DNA of 64,000 nt from assembly GCF_009769385.1 (NCBI RefSeq), contig NZ_VKAB01000026.1:124001-188000 (forward strand), in the 5' to 3' direction. A program made the position numbers and the translations under genes. Of this stretch, positions 25,719 through 34,873 are shown one piece after another; position 1 is the stretch's first letter, and the number at the start of each line of letters is the position of its first letter. The notes under the pieces were generated by a model that saw only the letters and a program-made list of their open reading frames with translations, was not told the origin of the DNA and did no database searches. The DNA comes from Saccharothrix deserti. Lineage in GTDB: Bacteria; Actinomycetota; Actinomycetes; Mycobacteriales; Pseudonocardiaceae.

Positions 25719-26765
25719 TCAGCGCCGGGGTGTGGTCAGCGGTCCGGTCGACTCGCGGATCACCAGTTCGGGCGAGCGGATGTCGATCGACGCGTCCTCG
25801 ATCTCGTCCAGCGACGCGAGCAGCACGCGGGCCGCCGCCCGGCCGAGGCCGACGAGGTCCTGGCGCACGGTGGTGAGCTGCGGGTAGACGAGTTCGCCGA
25901 GCGGCAGGTCGTCGTGGCCGATCACGGACAGGTCGCCGGGCACGTCCACGCCGAGCCGGCGGGCCGCGCTCATGCCGGCCACGGCCATCGAGTCGTTGGC
26001 GAACAGGACGGCGGCGGGGCGTCGGCGGTCTTCCAGCAGCCTGCCGACGGCGTCGACCGCACCGGCCGCGGTGAAGTCGGAGACGATGGTGTGGCTGGGC
26101 GCGAGGCCGTGCGCCGCCAACGTCTCCTCGAACACCCGCCGCCGGTGGAGCGTGTGCACCCGGTCCTCGGGGCCGGAGACGTAGGCGATGCGCCGGTGGC
26201 CGTGCGCCACCAGGTGCTCGACGGCCGACCTGATGCCGTTGTCCAGACCGGTCGCCTGCACGGCGGGCACCGGGTCGTCGCGCCACGGCGTGCCGATCAG
26301 CACGGTGTTCATGCCGAGGGTCCGCAGCAGTTCGAACCGGGTGTCGCCGATCAGGCTCTCGGTGAGCACGACACCGTCGACCCGGCGTTCGTCGGCCAGC
26401 CTGCGGTAGGCGGCCTCCTCGGCGCGCGGCTCCTCGCCGACGATGTGCAGCAGCAGGCCGTACCCGAGCGGGGACAGTTCGCTCTCGATGCCGGAGATGA
26501 GCAGGGTGAAGTGCGGGTCGGCGCTGAGCAGGTCCGGTGAGCGCTTGGCGACCATGCCGATGGCGCGGGTCTTCGCGCCGCGCAGGGCGACCGCGGCGGC
26601 GGACGGGGTCCACTGGAGCTTGCTCGCGGCGGTCAGGACGCGTTCGCGGGTGGGCGCGGAGATGCCCGCCTTGCCGTTGACGACCTTCGACACCGCCGCC
26701 ACCGACACCCCGGCCAGGGCCGCCACGTCCGCGATCGTCGGCTTGCCCGGTCCGCGTCCCACCAC
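25719..26765 (-). CDS. LacI-family transcriptional regulator
   Basis: This 348-residue repressor has an N-terminal helix-turn-helix with hinge (PTIADVAALAGVSVAAVSKVVNG) and a periplasmic-binding-protein-like ligand domain (TRAIGMVAKRSPDLL, ending IRSPELVIRESTG). It is divergent from the glycosidase/mannonate dehydratase genes, so a uronate or mannonate-derived inducer is likely. GTG 26765 or 26762 is the probable start, although the ribosome site is weak. The 3' end runs through a 16-17-bp tandem repeat at 25699-25740 (GTGGTCAGCGCCGGG, three copies). Confidence 0.9.
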   Translation of the reverse strand: MVGRGPGKPTIADVAALAGVSVAAVSKVVNGKAGISAPTRERVLTAASKLQWTPSAAAVALRGAKTRAIGMVAKRSPDLLSADPHFTLLISGIESELSPLGYGLLLHIVGEEPRAEEAAYRRLADERRVDGVVLTESLIGDTRFELLRTLGMNTVLIGTPWRDDPVPAVQATGLDNGIRSAVEHLVAHGHRRIAYVSGPEDRVHTLHRRRVFEETLAAHGLAPSHTIVSDFTAAGAVDAVGRLLEDRRRPAAVLFANDSMAVAGMSAARRLGVDVPGDLSVIGHDDLPLGELVYPQLTTVRQDLVGLGRAAARVLLASLDEIEDASIDIRSPELVIRESTGPLTTPRR

Positions 26766-26769
26766 GCCG

Positions 26770-26827
26770 CAAACGTTACACCGACCGGTGGTCGTACCTC
26801 GACACACGGCTGGTAAAACGATATACC
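26770..26827. promoter_or_regulatory. Candidate LacI operators
   Basis: GGTAAAACGATATACC (26812-26827) is an imperfect 16-bp palindrome with a central CG, typical for LacI-family sites. It sits just before the glycosidase start. A second CG-centred half-match, GCAAACGTTACA (about 26769-26780), is next to the regulator's start. Confidence 0.5.
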
Positions 26828-26833
26828 TGGGCG

Positions 26834-28786
26834 ATGCAGCGCAACTCCGCCAAGCTCGCCGACGCCGACGGCGCACCACTGGTCTGGGTAGGGGTCAACT
26901 ACTGGTCGCGCACCGGTGGCCCGCTGATGTGGCGCAACTACGACCCGTCCGTGGTGGACGAGGAGCTGCGCACGATGCGCGACCACGGCATCGGCCTGAC
27001 CCGCAGCTTCTTCTACTGGCCGGACTTCATGCCGACCGAGGACTCGCTGGACGAGAAGCTGCTGACCAGGTTCGACGACTTCCTCGACCGGCACCGGGCG
27101 TTGGGGATGCGGACGGTCCCGACGTTCGTCGTCGGGCACATGTCGGGCCAGAACTGGGACCCGGCGTGGCGGAACGGCCGGGATGTCTTCACCGACGAGT
27201 CGTTCCTGGACCGGCAGCGCTGGTACGTCCGGGAGCTGACCGCGCGGTGGAAGGACCACGAGGCGGTGGCCGGGTGGCTGCTGAGCAACGAGATCCCGAT
27301 CTACGCCGACTGGCGGTCGCGGGGTATCGGCACGCTCGACGCGGAGGCCGTGACGGCGTGGGCGGCGGCGTTGATCGGCGAGATCCGGGCGGCGGGCGCG
27401 ACGCAGCCGGTGTCGGTCGGTGACGGCGCGTGGGGTGTGGAGATCACCGGGCTGGACAACGGTTTCCGAGTCCGCGACCTGGCGCCGTTGATCGATTTCC
27501 ACGGGCCGCACGTGTACCGGATGGAGGACGACCAGCTGCGGCTGCACCTCGGCGCGGCGTTCGTCTGCGAGTTGCTCGACATCGGCGGCAAGCCCGTGGT
27601 CATGGAGGAGTTCGGCGTGACGTCGGACTACGTGTCCGAGGCCAACGCCGCGCACTACTACCGGCAGATCCTGCACACGACGTTGCTCGCGGGCGCGACC
27701 GGCTGGATACCGTGGAACAACACCGATTACGACGGGTTGGCCGACCAGGAGCCGTACCGGCACCACCCGTTCGAAATGCACTTCGGGTTGACCGACCACG
27801 AGGGGCGACCGAAGCAGCAGCTGCGGGAGGTGCACGCGTTCACGGAAGTGTTGCGGCGCACCGATTTCGCGCGGTTGCGGCGGCCGGACACGCGGATCGC
27901 GCTGCTGGTGTCGTCGTTCCTGGAGGCGCCGTACCCGTTCACGCAGCCCGAGGACGCGACGAGCGTGGCGAACAACTCGCGGCAGGCGTACATCGCGGCG
28001 CGGGAGGCGGATCTGCCGGTGGGTGTGGTGCGCGAGCTGGACGGTGTGCCGGACGACTGCGCGCTGTACCTGGTGCCGTCGGTCAAGCAGCTCACCGCGC
28101 CGACGTGGCGGACGTTGGTGGAGCGGGCTTCGGCGGGCGCCGTGGTGTACGCGTCGTACTTCGTCGGGGAGCACCGGACGCAGCGCGGTCCGTGGTGGCC
28201 GAAGCTGGACGAGACGTTCGGCGTGGTGAAGCAGCTGCGGTACGGGCTGGTCGACCCGATCGAGGACGACGAGCTGCGGATGGAGTTCGTGCGGGACTTC
28301 GGCGGCATCGGCGCGGGCGAGGAACTGGTGTTCCGGGTCGGCGGTACGGAGAACTCCCGGGCGTTCCTGCCGGTGGTGCCTGATGGCGCGGAGGTGGTCG
28401 CGGTCGACGGCCGGGGTCGGCCCGCGTTGCTGCGGCACCGGGTCGGTGACGGGTGGGTGGTGTTGTGCACGTACCCGTTGGAGCACATGGCCGCGATGAC
28501 GCCTCGGGTGAACCCGGAGCCGACGTGGCGGCTGTACGCGGCGCTGGCGGCTTCGGCCGGTGTGCCGCCCCGGGTGTCGGTCGACGACCCGCTGGTGATG
28601 ACGGGGTTGATGGAGCACGCGGACGGGCGGGTGTTCGCCTGGTTCGTGAGCCAGCACGCGTCGCCGGTCGTGGTGGAGCCGGTAGTGGCGGACGGGGTGT
28701 TGGCGACGTTGGACGGTGAGCCGTTGCGTGCGGTGGAACTCGACGCCTTCGGCGTTGTGGTGGCGGAAGTGCGGAGGGGCGCGTGA
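26834..28786 (+). CDS. Cytosolic glycoside hydrolase (GH5/GH42-like, two-domain)
   Basis: This 650-residue protein has an N-terminal TIM-barrel cellulase-clan domain (about 1-350) with the acid/base Glu in WLLSNEIP and the nucleophile in VVMEEFG. A second half (about 355-580) resembles the trimerisation/amidotransferase-like domain of GH42 enzymes, followed by a small C-terminal domain. No signal peptide is seen, so it acts on imported oligosaccharide. The stop overlaps the mannonate dehydratase GTG as GTGA, linking it to uronic-acid breakdown. The ribosome site is weak. Confidence 0.82.
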   Translation: MQRNSAKLADADGAPLVWVGVNYWSRTGGPLMWRNYDPSVVDEELRTMRDHGIGLTRSFFYWPDFMPTEDSLDEKLLTRFDDFLDRHRALGMRTVPTFVVGHMSGQNWDPAWRNGRDVFTDESFLDRQRWYVRELTARWKDHEAVAGWLLSNEIPIYADWRSRGIGTLDAEAVTAWAAALIGEIRAAGATQPVSVGDGAWGVEITGLDNGFRVRDLAPLIDFHGPHVYRMEDDQLRLHLGAAFVCELLDIGGKPVVMEEFGVTSDYVSEANAAHYYRQILHTTLLAGATGWIPWNNTDYDGLADQEPYRHHPFEMHFGLTDHEGRPKQQLREVHAFTEVLRRTDFARLRRPDTRIALLVSSFLEAPYPFTQPEDATSVANNSRQAYIAAREADLPVGVVRELDGVPDDCALYLVPSVKQLTAPTWRTLVERASAGAVVYASYFVGEHRTQRGPWWPKLDETFGVVKQLRYGLVDPIEDDELRMEFVRDFGGIGAGEELVFRVGGTENSRAFLPVVPDGAEVVAVDGRGRPALLRHRVGDGWVVLCTYPLEHMAAMTPRVNPEPTWRLYAALAASAGVPPRVSVDDPLVMTGLMEHADGRVFAWFVSQHASPVVVEPVVADGVLATLDGEPLRAVELDAFGVVVAEVRRGA

Positions 28787-30012
28787 AGATCGCCGCGGTG
28801 GATGTCGTGGTGACCAGTCCGGGGCGGAACTTCGTCACGCTCCGGATCACCACGGAGGACGGGATCACCGGTCTGGGTGATGCGACGCTCAACGGCCGTG
28901 AGCTGGCGGTGGAGGCGTACCTGCGGGAGCACGTCGTGCCGCTGCTGATCGGGCGGGACGCGCACGACATCGAGGACACCTGGCAGTACCTGTACCGGGG
29001 CGCGTACTGGCGGCGTGGTCCGGTGACGATGGCCGCGATCGCCGCCGTCGACACGGCGTTGTGGGACATCAAGGCCCGCGTCGCCGGGATGCCGCTGTAC
29101 CAGTTGCTGGGCGGTGCGTGCCGGGTCGGCGCGTTGGCGTACGGGCACGCGTCGGGGCGTGACCTGCCGGAGCTGTTCGACTCGATCCGGCTGCACCTGG
29201 AGCTCGGGTTCCGGGCGATCCGGGTGCAGACGGGCATTCCGGGGCTGGACACCGTGTACGGCGTGGCGGCGTCGGCGGCGGGTGGTGGTGACCGGTACGA
29301 CTACGAGCCGGCGCGGGCCGGTGTGCTGCCGGTGGAGGAGAGCTGGGACACGCGGGCGTACCTGCGGCACGTGCCGAGCGTGTTCGAGGCGGTGCGGGCG
29401 GAGTTCGGGCCGGAGCTGCCGTTGCTGCACGACGGTCACCACCGGATGACCCCGATCGAGGCGGCCCGGTTGGGCAAGTCGCTGGAGCCGTACGACCTGT
29501 TCTGGTTGGAGGACGCCACACCCGGTGAGGACCAGGCGGCGTTGCGCCTGATCCGGCAGCACACCACCACGCCGTTGGCGATCGGCGAGGTGTTCAACTC
29601 GATCCACGACTACACCACGTTGTTGAGCGAGCGGTTGATCGACTACGTGCGTTCGGCGGTCACCCACACCGGTGGTGTGACGGGGTTGAAGAAGGTGCTG
29701 GACTTCGCCGCGGTGTACGGGATCAAGTCGGGGATGCACGGGCCGACGGACATCTCGCCGGTCGGCATGGCCGCCGCGTTGCACCTGGACCTGGCGGTGC
29801 ACAACTTCGGCATCCAGGAGTACATGCGGCACACCCCGGCGACCTTGGAGGTGTTCCGGACGTCTTACACGTTCGTGGATGGCCTGCTGCACCCGTCCGA
29901 CACGCCGGGGTTGGGCGTGGAGCTGGACCTGGACGCCGCGGAGCGGTTCCCCTACCGTCCGGCGTACCTGCCGGTGAACCGGTTGGCGGACGGCACCCTC
30001 CACGACTGGTGA
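28783..30012 (+). CDS. manD: D-mannonate dehydratase (enolase superfamily)
   Basis: This 409-residue member of the mandelate racemase/enolase superfamily matches the ManD/RspA group: [40 protein letters not shown] and VQTGIPGLD. Metal ligands fall in [17 protein letters not shown] and IGEVFN. ManD converts D-mannonate to 2-keto-3-deoxygluconate in hexuronate catabolism. Some relatives are slow or act on gluconate, so activity is likely but not certain. GTG 28783 overlaps the glycosidase stop, so LacI control is shared. Confidence 0.87.
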   Translation: MKIAAVDVVVTSPGRNFVTLRITTEDGITGLGDATLNGRELAVEAYLREHVVPLLIGRDAHDIEDTWQYLYRGAYWRRGPVTMAAIAAVDTALWDIKARVAGMPLYQLLGGACRVGALAYGHASGRDLPELFDSIRLHLELGFRAIRVQTGIPGLDTVYGVAASAAGGGDRYDYEPARAGVLPVEESWDTRAYLRHVPSVFEAVRAEFGPELPLLHDGHHRMTPIEAARLGKSLEPYDLFWLEDATPGEDQAALRLIRQHTTTPLAIGEVFNSIHDYTTLLSERLIDYVRSAVTHTGGVTGLKKVLDFAAVYGIKSGMHGPTDISPVGMAAALHLDLAVHNFGIQEYMRHTPATLEVFRTSYTFVDGLLHPSDTPGLGVELDLDAAERFPYRPAYLPVNRLADGTLHDW

Positions 30013-30017
30013 GGTTC

Positions 30018-30581
30018 ATGGGGAAGATCATCCACATCGCGGCGGTGTCCCTCGACGGCTTCTTCGAGGGACCGGACCGCGAGATCGACTGGCACCTCGT
30101 CGACGACGAGCTGCACCAGCACTTCAACGACAAGTTGTCGCGGATGGGCGCGTTCCTGGCCGGGCGGCGCACCCACGCGCTGATGGCCGAGTTCTGGCCG
30201 ACCGCCGACCGCGATCCGGCGATCTCGGGGCCGATGGCCGAGTTCGCGCGGATCTGGCGGGAGATGCCGAAGATCGTGTACTCGCGGACGTGGGAGTCGA
30301 CGGACTGGAACACGACCATCCTGCGCGAGGTGGTGGCGGACGAGGTGCTGGCGCTGAAGGCTTCGACCGGTGGGGATCTGTCGTTGGGCAGCGCGGACCT
30401 GGCCTCGACGTTCCGGCGGCTCGGGCTGATCGACGAGCACCACCTGTACGTGAACCCGGTCCTGCTCGGACGAGGGCGACCGTTGTTCGGGCCGGCGGAC
30501 GACCGGACGGACCTGGACCTGATCGACAGCCGGACCTTCGGCAACGGCGTGGTGCTCCTGCGCTACCGGGTTGGAAGCTGA
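30018..30581 (+). CDS. Dihydrofolate reductase-fold (RibD C-terminal-like) protein
   Basis: This 187-residue RibD_C-family protein has the N-terminal strand KIIHIAAVSLDGF, the NADPH-contact-like GAFLAGRRTHALM and LSLGSADLAS, and the C-terminal NPVLLGRGRPLFG. Such small actinobacterial proteins are probably NADPH-dependent reductases of unknown substrate. ATG 30018 is preceded by GGTGAGG within 4 nt. GTG 30009, overlapping the ManD stop, is an alternative. It may belong to the manD transcript. Confidence 0.83.
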   Translation: MGKIIHIAAVSLDGFFEGPDREIDWHLVDDELHQHFNDKLSRMGAFLAGRRTHALMAEFWPTADRDPAISGPMAEFARIWREMPKIVYSRTWESTDWNTTILREVVADEVLALKASTGGDLSLGSADLASTFRRLGLIDEHHLYVNPVLLGRGRPLFGPADDRTDLDLIDSRTFGNGVVLLRYRVGS

Positions 30582-30689
30582 GCCGACGAGCGGGCGGCTG
30601 GTGGCGTTCGACGACCGGGTGCGGGCGACCACCCACCAGACCCTGGCCCGGCGAAAACGCGATCGACAGGGCCGGACGGCCGGCGCACC

Positions 30690-31640
30690 ATGTCCGCCAT
30701 GGACGCCCTTCCCACCGGTCACACCGTCCGGCCACCAAAGCTGGACGACGCCGAGACGGTCCTCGGCCTGGTGCAGGCGTACACGACGGCGGTCGTGGGG
30801 TTCGCCGACTACACGCTCGACGACGTGCGGGACGAGTTGACCAGGCCGGAGTTCGACCCGGAGCGCGACGCGTGGCTGGTGTTCGACGCGGCGGGCGCGG
30901 CGGTCGGGTACGCGACAGCGGACGGCAAGAGCGGCAGCGACGAGGTCGACGTGGACGTGGTCTCGGCGGACCCGGCCGTGACGGACTGGCTGTTCGCGCG
31001 GGTGCTGGACCGGGCACGCGAGATCGGGCGCGAGGGCGGGCACGACAAGGTCGCCGTCGACCAGTGCGTCTACCGGGACGACGTGTCGCTGCGGGCGCGG
31101 GTGGGTGCGCTCGGGTTCCAGGTCGCCACCACGTTCCACCGGATGCGGATCGACCACGCCGGTGCCGTGCCGCCGCCGTCACCCGTGGCGGGGCTGGTGC
31201 TGCGGCAGGCGGTGGACGAGGACGTGCGGCGGGTCGTGCACGAGGTGTGGAACGCGTCGTTCGCCGGGCAGTTCGGGTTCGTGCCGAAGCCCTACGAGGC
31301 GTGGCACGAGAAGCTGGACCGCAAGTCGATCTTCGACTGGTCGGGGATGTGGCTGGCCGAGCTGGACGGGCGGCCGGCCGGGTTCCTGGAGTGCACCGAC
31401 CAGTTCGCCGACGAGAACTGCGGGTACGTCGGCCACCTGGGCGTGGTGGCCGAGGCGCGCGGGCGGGGTGTGGCGAAGCACCTGCTGCGGCACGCGTTCA
31501 GCGTGGACGCGGGTGCCGGGCGGGTGGGCACGATCCTGCACGTCGACTCGAACAACCCGACGCCCGCGCTCGGCCTCTACGAGTCGGTGGGGATGCGGCC
31601 GATCCTGGTGATCGACGTGTGGCGCGGCGACTTCACCTGA
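30690..31640 (+). CDS. Double-domain GNAT acetyltransferase
   Basis: This 316-residue protein carries two tandem GNAT folds, as in mycothiol synthase. The N-terminal one (about 10-150) looks degenerate. The C-terminal one (about 165-310) has the acetyl-CoA loop VVAEARGRGVAKHLL and the LYESVGM motif. ATG 30690 and ATG 30699 are both possible, and neither has a clear ribosome site. Its stop lies in a hairpin. The acceptor is unknown. Confidence 0.82.
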   Translation: MSAMDALPTGHTVRPPKLDDAETVLGLVQAYTTAVVGFADYTLDDVRDELTRPEFDPERDAWLVFDAAGAAVGYATADGKSGSDEVDVDVVSADPAVTDWLFARVLDRAREIGREGGHDKVAVDQCVYRDDVSLRARVGALGFQVATTFHRMRIDHAGAVPPPSPVAGLVLRQAVDEDVRRVVHEVWNASFAGQFGFVPKPYEAWHEKLDRKSIFDWSGMWLAELDGRPAGFLECTDQFADENCGYVGHLGVVAEARGRGVAKHLLRHAFSVDAGAGRVGTILHVDSNNPTPALGLYESVGMRPILVIDVWRGDFT

Positions 31641-31654
31641 CCGGCCTCAGGTGA
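31633..31654. terminator. Hairpin between convergent genes
   Basis: TCACCTGA (31633-31640) and TCAGGTGA (31647-31654) form a perfect 8-bp stem with a CCGGCC loop. It contains the GNAT stop codon and lies just before the end of the convergent gene. Confidence 0.5.
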
Positions 31655-31680
31655 CGAAGTACCCGATGGCGCACGGCTGA

Positions 31681-32337
31681 TCACCCGAGGACGAACGGGA
31701 GTTTCGCGGCCGGTTCGCCCAGTTCGGCCTTCTCCGCGTCGGTCGGTGCACGTCGGCCGGTGCCGATCAGCAGCGCGTCCTTGTCGGAGAAGGACTCGGG
31801 GAACGCGGTGCCGGCGATCTTCTCCAGCATCTCGCGCGACCGGGCGAGGCCTTCGGCGGGCGGTTCCGCCGCGTCGGGGAGGTGCGCGATCAGGTCGAGG
31901 TGGTGCAGCGTCCATTCCAGGACGTACGCGGTGAGGTAGTCGCCCGCGGTGAGGACCTGGTCGCGCGTGCCGATGCGGACCGCGGGGTCGGCGAGTTCGG
32001 CGGCGCGACCGGCGGCGGAGCCGATGTCGTCGAGGTGGGACTTGAGCAGCCGCGGCTCCTCGTACGCGGCGGCCAGCCGGACGGTCAGCGCGTCGAGCGG
32101 GTCGTCGCCGGTCGGCGGCGTCCGGGTGACCTCCCAGTAGGTGACCGCGTCCCGGGTCGGTTCGGTCTCGGTGGGGGTCGCGAGGGTGATCAGGACGTCC
32201 TGGGCGTCGATGACCAGGTGGCACACCAGGTCCCGGACGAGCCACCCGGCACAGCCGGACGGCCGCGCGAAGTCCTCGTCCGGGACCTCGGCGACCGCCG
32301 TGCGCAACGCCGTCCAAGAGCGTGAGAACAGCTCCAC
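31681..32337 (-). CDS. DinB/MDMPI-type (mycothiol-dependent) family protein
   Basis: This 218-residue four-helix DinB-superfamily protein matches the maleylpyruvate isomerase N-terminal family. Candidate metal histidines lie in VCHLVIDAQDV and VLEWTLHHLDLI, the typical three-His site. Family members use mycothiol as thiol cofactor. GTG 32337 is the likeliest start because upstream codons run into the kinase gene region without a better site. The reaction is not predictable. Confidence 0.78.
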   Translation of the reverse strand: MELFSRSWTALRTAVAEVPDEDFARPSGCAGWLVRDLVCHLVIDAQDVLITLATPTETEPTRDAVTYWEVTRTPPTGDDPLDALTVRLAAAYEEPRLLKSHLDDIGSAAGRAAELADPAVRIGTRDQVLTAGDYLTAYVLEWTLHHLDLIAHLPDAAEPPAEGLARSREMLEKIAGTAFPESFSDKDALLIGTGRRAPTDAEKAELGEPAAKLPFVLG

Positions 32338-32384
32338 ACCGGCAAGGTAGTGCGGTGCCGGAACGGCGGACAAGCGTGCGCGCC

Positions 32385-33944
32385 CTAGTTCCCGTTCTGC
32401 CTGTCGATCGCCCACTGCCCGTTGACCTTGACCAGCGTGTACACGTTCTGCTCGGACTGGGTCCCGCCGGACTTGAACGTGTACGACACGGTCGCCGACA
32501 CCGTGTCCGGCCCCACGGCCTGCACGTTGCTCACGCTGACCGCGCTCATCTGGCCCCACCACCCCTGGTAGTCGGCGAAGGTCGGGCTCCAGTTGGCCTT
32601 GAAGCGGTCGGTGAGCCGGCTGTACGCGGCTTCCGTGTTGCCCGGCAGGAGGCCGTAGTAGTCGCTCAACGCCTGGTCCGCGCCGATCTCGGCGGGCGGC
32701 TGGGTGGTGGTCTGGGTCGTGGGCTCCGGCTGCGCGGTGGTCGTGGGCTGCTCCGCCGGGACCGTTCCGGTGGGCTGGGTGGTGCCGGGGTCGGCGTTCG
32801 CGGGCTGGGTGGAGGCTTCGCTGCCGGTGGTCGGCCCGGCCGTCGTGGTGTTGTCGCCCTCGCCCCGGTTGACCAGGTACACCACCACGGCGGTGGCGAT
32901 CAGGGCGACGATCGCGAGCGCGGCGAGCGCCTTCCGGTCACCTCGCCGTTCTTCCGAAGGTGCGGGCACGGGGTCGACGGGTGCGGGCGGGGTGGGCGGC
33001 TGCTGAACCGGTGCGGACTGGGCCGGTGCGGACTGGGCGGGCGTGGACTGGGCCGGCGTGGACTGCGGAGGCTCGACCGGCGCGGGCATCACCGCGGTCG
33101 GCGTCGGTGTCGGTGCGGGCACCGGAACCGGGACCGGGTGCCCGTCGAACCGCACGTCCCGCAGCATCTCCGCCGCCTCGGCCATGGTCGGCCGGGTCTC
33201 CGGGTTCGAGTCGAGCAGGCGCATCAGCACCGGTGTCAGCGGTCCGGCGTTCCGCGGTGGCGGGAACCGGCCGTCGGCGACCCGGTGCAGCAGGGCGATG
33301 GTGTTGCCGTCCTGGCCGAACGGCGGCGCGCCCTCCAGCGCCGCGTACAGGGTCGAACCCATCGCGAACACGTCGGCCGGGAACTCGCCCTTGCCGCCGC
33401 GCGCCACCTCCGGCGCCAGGTAGGCGGGTGTGCCGACGAGCATCCCGGACGCGGTGACGGTCGCTTCGTCGGCCGCGCGCGAGGTGCCGAAGTCGGTGAC
33501 CTTGACCGTGCCGAACTCGGTGACCAGCACGTTGCCCGGCTTCACGTCCCGGTGCACGACGCCTGCCTTGTGCGCGGCGGCCAGTCCGGACGCCAGCTGC
33601 ACGCCGTACCGGGCCACCTCGTCCGGCGGCAGGGGGCCGCGTTCGGTCATCACCGTGGCCAGGCTGCGGGACGGCAGGTACTCCATGATCAGCCACGGGT
33701 GGCCGTCGTGCTCGACGACGTCGTACAGCGCGATCACATTGGCGTGCTGCAACCGTGCCGCGATGCGTCCCTCCCGGACCGCGCGGTCGATCGACTCCTG
33801 GTCGAAACCGGTGCGGGACAGCAGTTCCTTGACCGCCACGATGCGGCGCAACCGCTGGTCCTCCGCCCGCCACACCACCCCCATACCACCAGAGCCGATC
33901 CTCTCAGTCAGCCGGTACCGGCCGGCGATCGTGCGGTCCTCCAC
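32385..33944 (-). CDS. Membrane serine/threonine protein kinase with extracellular NTF2-like domain
   Basis: This 519-residue kinase has a complete cytosolic catalytic domain: GSGGMGVV loop, VAVKELL lysine, VHRDVKPGN, TDFGTS and LAPEVA. A Pro/Ala/Gln linker with a 15-bp DNA repeat (33010-33069; STPAQ, STPAQ, SAPAQ, SAPVQ) follows. Then come one transmembrane helix (about 335-355), a Thr-rich stalk, and a C-terminal domain of about 100 residues resembling SnoaL/NTF2-like folds that could sense an extracellular signal. There are no PASTA repeats. GTG 33944 follows GGGAG. Confidence 0.9.
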   Translation of the reverse strand: MEDRTIAGRYRLTERIGSGGMGVVWRAEDQRLRRIVAVKELLSRTGFDQESIDRAVREGRIAARLQHANVIALYDVVEHDGHPWLIMEYLPSRSLATVMTERGPLPPDEVARYGVQLASGLAAAHKAGVVHRDVKPGNVLVTEFGTVKVTDFGTSRAADEATVTASGMLVGTPAYLAPEVARGGKGEFPADVFAMGSTLYAALEGAPPFGQDGNTIALLHRVADGRFPPPRNAGPLTPVLMRLLDSNPETRPTMAEAAEMLRDVRFDGHPVPVPVPAPTPTPTAVMPAPVEPPQSTPAQSTPAQSAPAQSAPVQQPPTPPAPVDPVPAPSEERRGDRKALAALAIVALIATAVVVYLVNRGEGDNTTTAGPTTGSEASTQPANADPGTTQPTGTVPAEQPTTTAQPEPTTQTTTQPPAEIGADQALSDYYGLLPGNTEAAYSRLTDRFKANWSPTFADYQGWWGQMSAVSVSNVQAVGPDTVSATVSYTFKSGGTQSEQNVYTLVKVNGQWAIDRQNGN

Positions 33945-34027
33945 CCGTGCTCCCAACGTCGCGCGCACGCCCGGCGACGGGTACCCGATCGTGTCACCCC
34001 TCGAACGTGCGTTTCAGTGGTAACACT

Positions 34028-34873
34028 TCAGGTGGTCGTTTGTCCGTTCACCACGCGGGTCCAGCCCAGCCATGTGAGCAGCGCACCACCGAGCACCAGG
34101 TCCCGTTCCGCGCCGCCGAGGTACGGCACCGCTTCGGTGAACAGGCGCAAGTTGTCGGTGTAAGCGCAGGGCAAGCGGGTCCAGTCGCTGCCCCAGAACA
34201 CGCGGTCGGGTCCGAACGCCTCGATCACTTGTCGCAACGGGTCGTGCAGGTCGGTGAAAGGGTAGCGCCGCGCCGAGTGGCACGGCAGCGCGGTCGCCTT
34301 GACCGCGACGTTCGGCAGGTCCGCCAACGCCAGCAGGTCCGGCAGGTGCGCGAACGCGTCCGGGCCGGTCGTGCCCAGCGGCACGTTCAGGTGGTCCACC
34401 ACCAGCCGCACGCCCCGGTACCGGCGCGCGACCGTCCTCAGTGGACCGGACAGGCCGGGTCCGTACACCATGACCGGCAGTTCGACGGCGGACGCGGCGG
34501 CCCAGAACCAGTCCAGCCCGCCGGTGGAGAACACCGTCCGCCACGGCTCGCGGTGCAGGGTGAGGCGGACGCCGAGCATGCCGGACTCCCGCCAACCGGA
34601 CAGCGTCCGCGCGGCCGGGTCGAGCGGGATCCGGCCCATCACGGCGAACCGGTCGGGGTGCCGCCGGGCCGCGTCGAGCACCACGTCGTTGCGGTCGCCT
34701 TCCCACGACGGCGGCACCAGCACGGCCCGGTCCACACCGGCGTCGTCCAGCACCGCCAGCGTCTCGGCGACGGTGGGCGGCACGTCCCGGTGCGCCATCC
34801 CGCGGCCGTCCCCGGGCCACGGCCGGTCCGGGCTGTCGGCCGCCCACAGGTGCACCTGGGCGTCGACGATCAC
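34028..34873 (-). CDS. Metal-dependent amidohydrolase (PF04909-like)
   Basis: This 281-residue TIM-barrel hydrolase has the N-terminal metal motif VDAQVHLW (H-x-H replaced by Q-x-H), a late LVVDHLN histidine and GSDWTR with the conserved Asp. Relatives hydrolyse lactones or decarboxylate aromatic acids (ACMSD group). It is the last gene of a five-gene operon, and its GTG 34873 overlaps the upstream stop as GTGA. The first residue of the H-x-H pair is missing, so metal use may differ. Confidence 0.8.
   Translation of the reverse strand: MIVDAQVHLWAADSPDRPWPGDGRGMAHRDVPPTVAETLAVLDDAGVDRAVLVPPSWEGDRNDVVLDAARRHPDRFAVMGRIPLDPAARTLSGWRESGMLGVRLTLHREPWRTVFSTGGLDWFWAAASAVELPVMVYGPGLSGPLRTVARRYRGVRLVVDHLNVPLGTTGPDAFAHLPDLLALADLPNVAVKATALPCHSARRYPFTDLHDPLRQVIEAFGPDRVFWGSDWTRLPCAYTDNLRLFTEAVPYLGGAERDLVLGGALLTWLGWTRVVNGQTTT

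Noticed and set aside
24696-26540. 614-codon plus-strand open frame
   Set aside because: It is antisense to the Sir2 and LacI genes, low in sequence complexity and without a domain.
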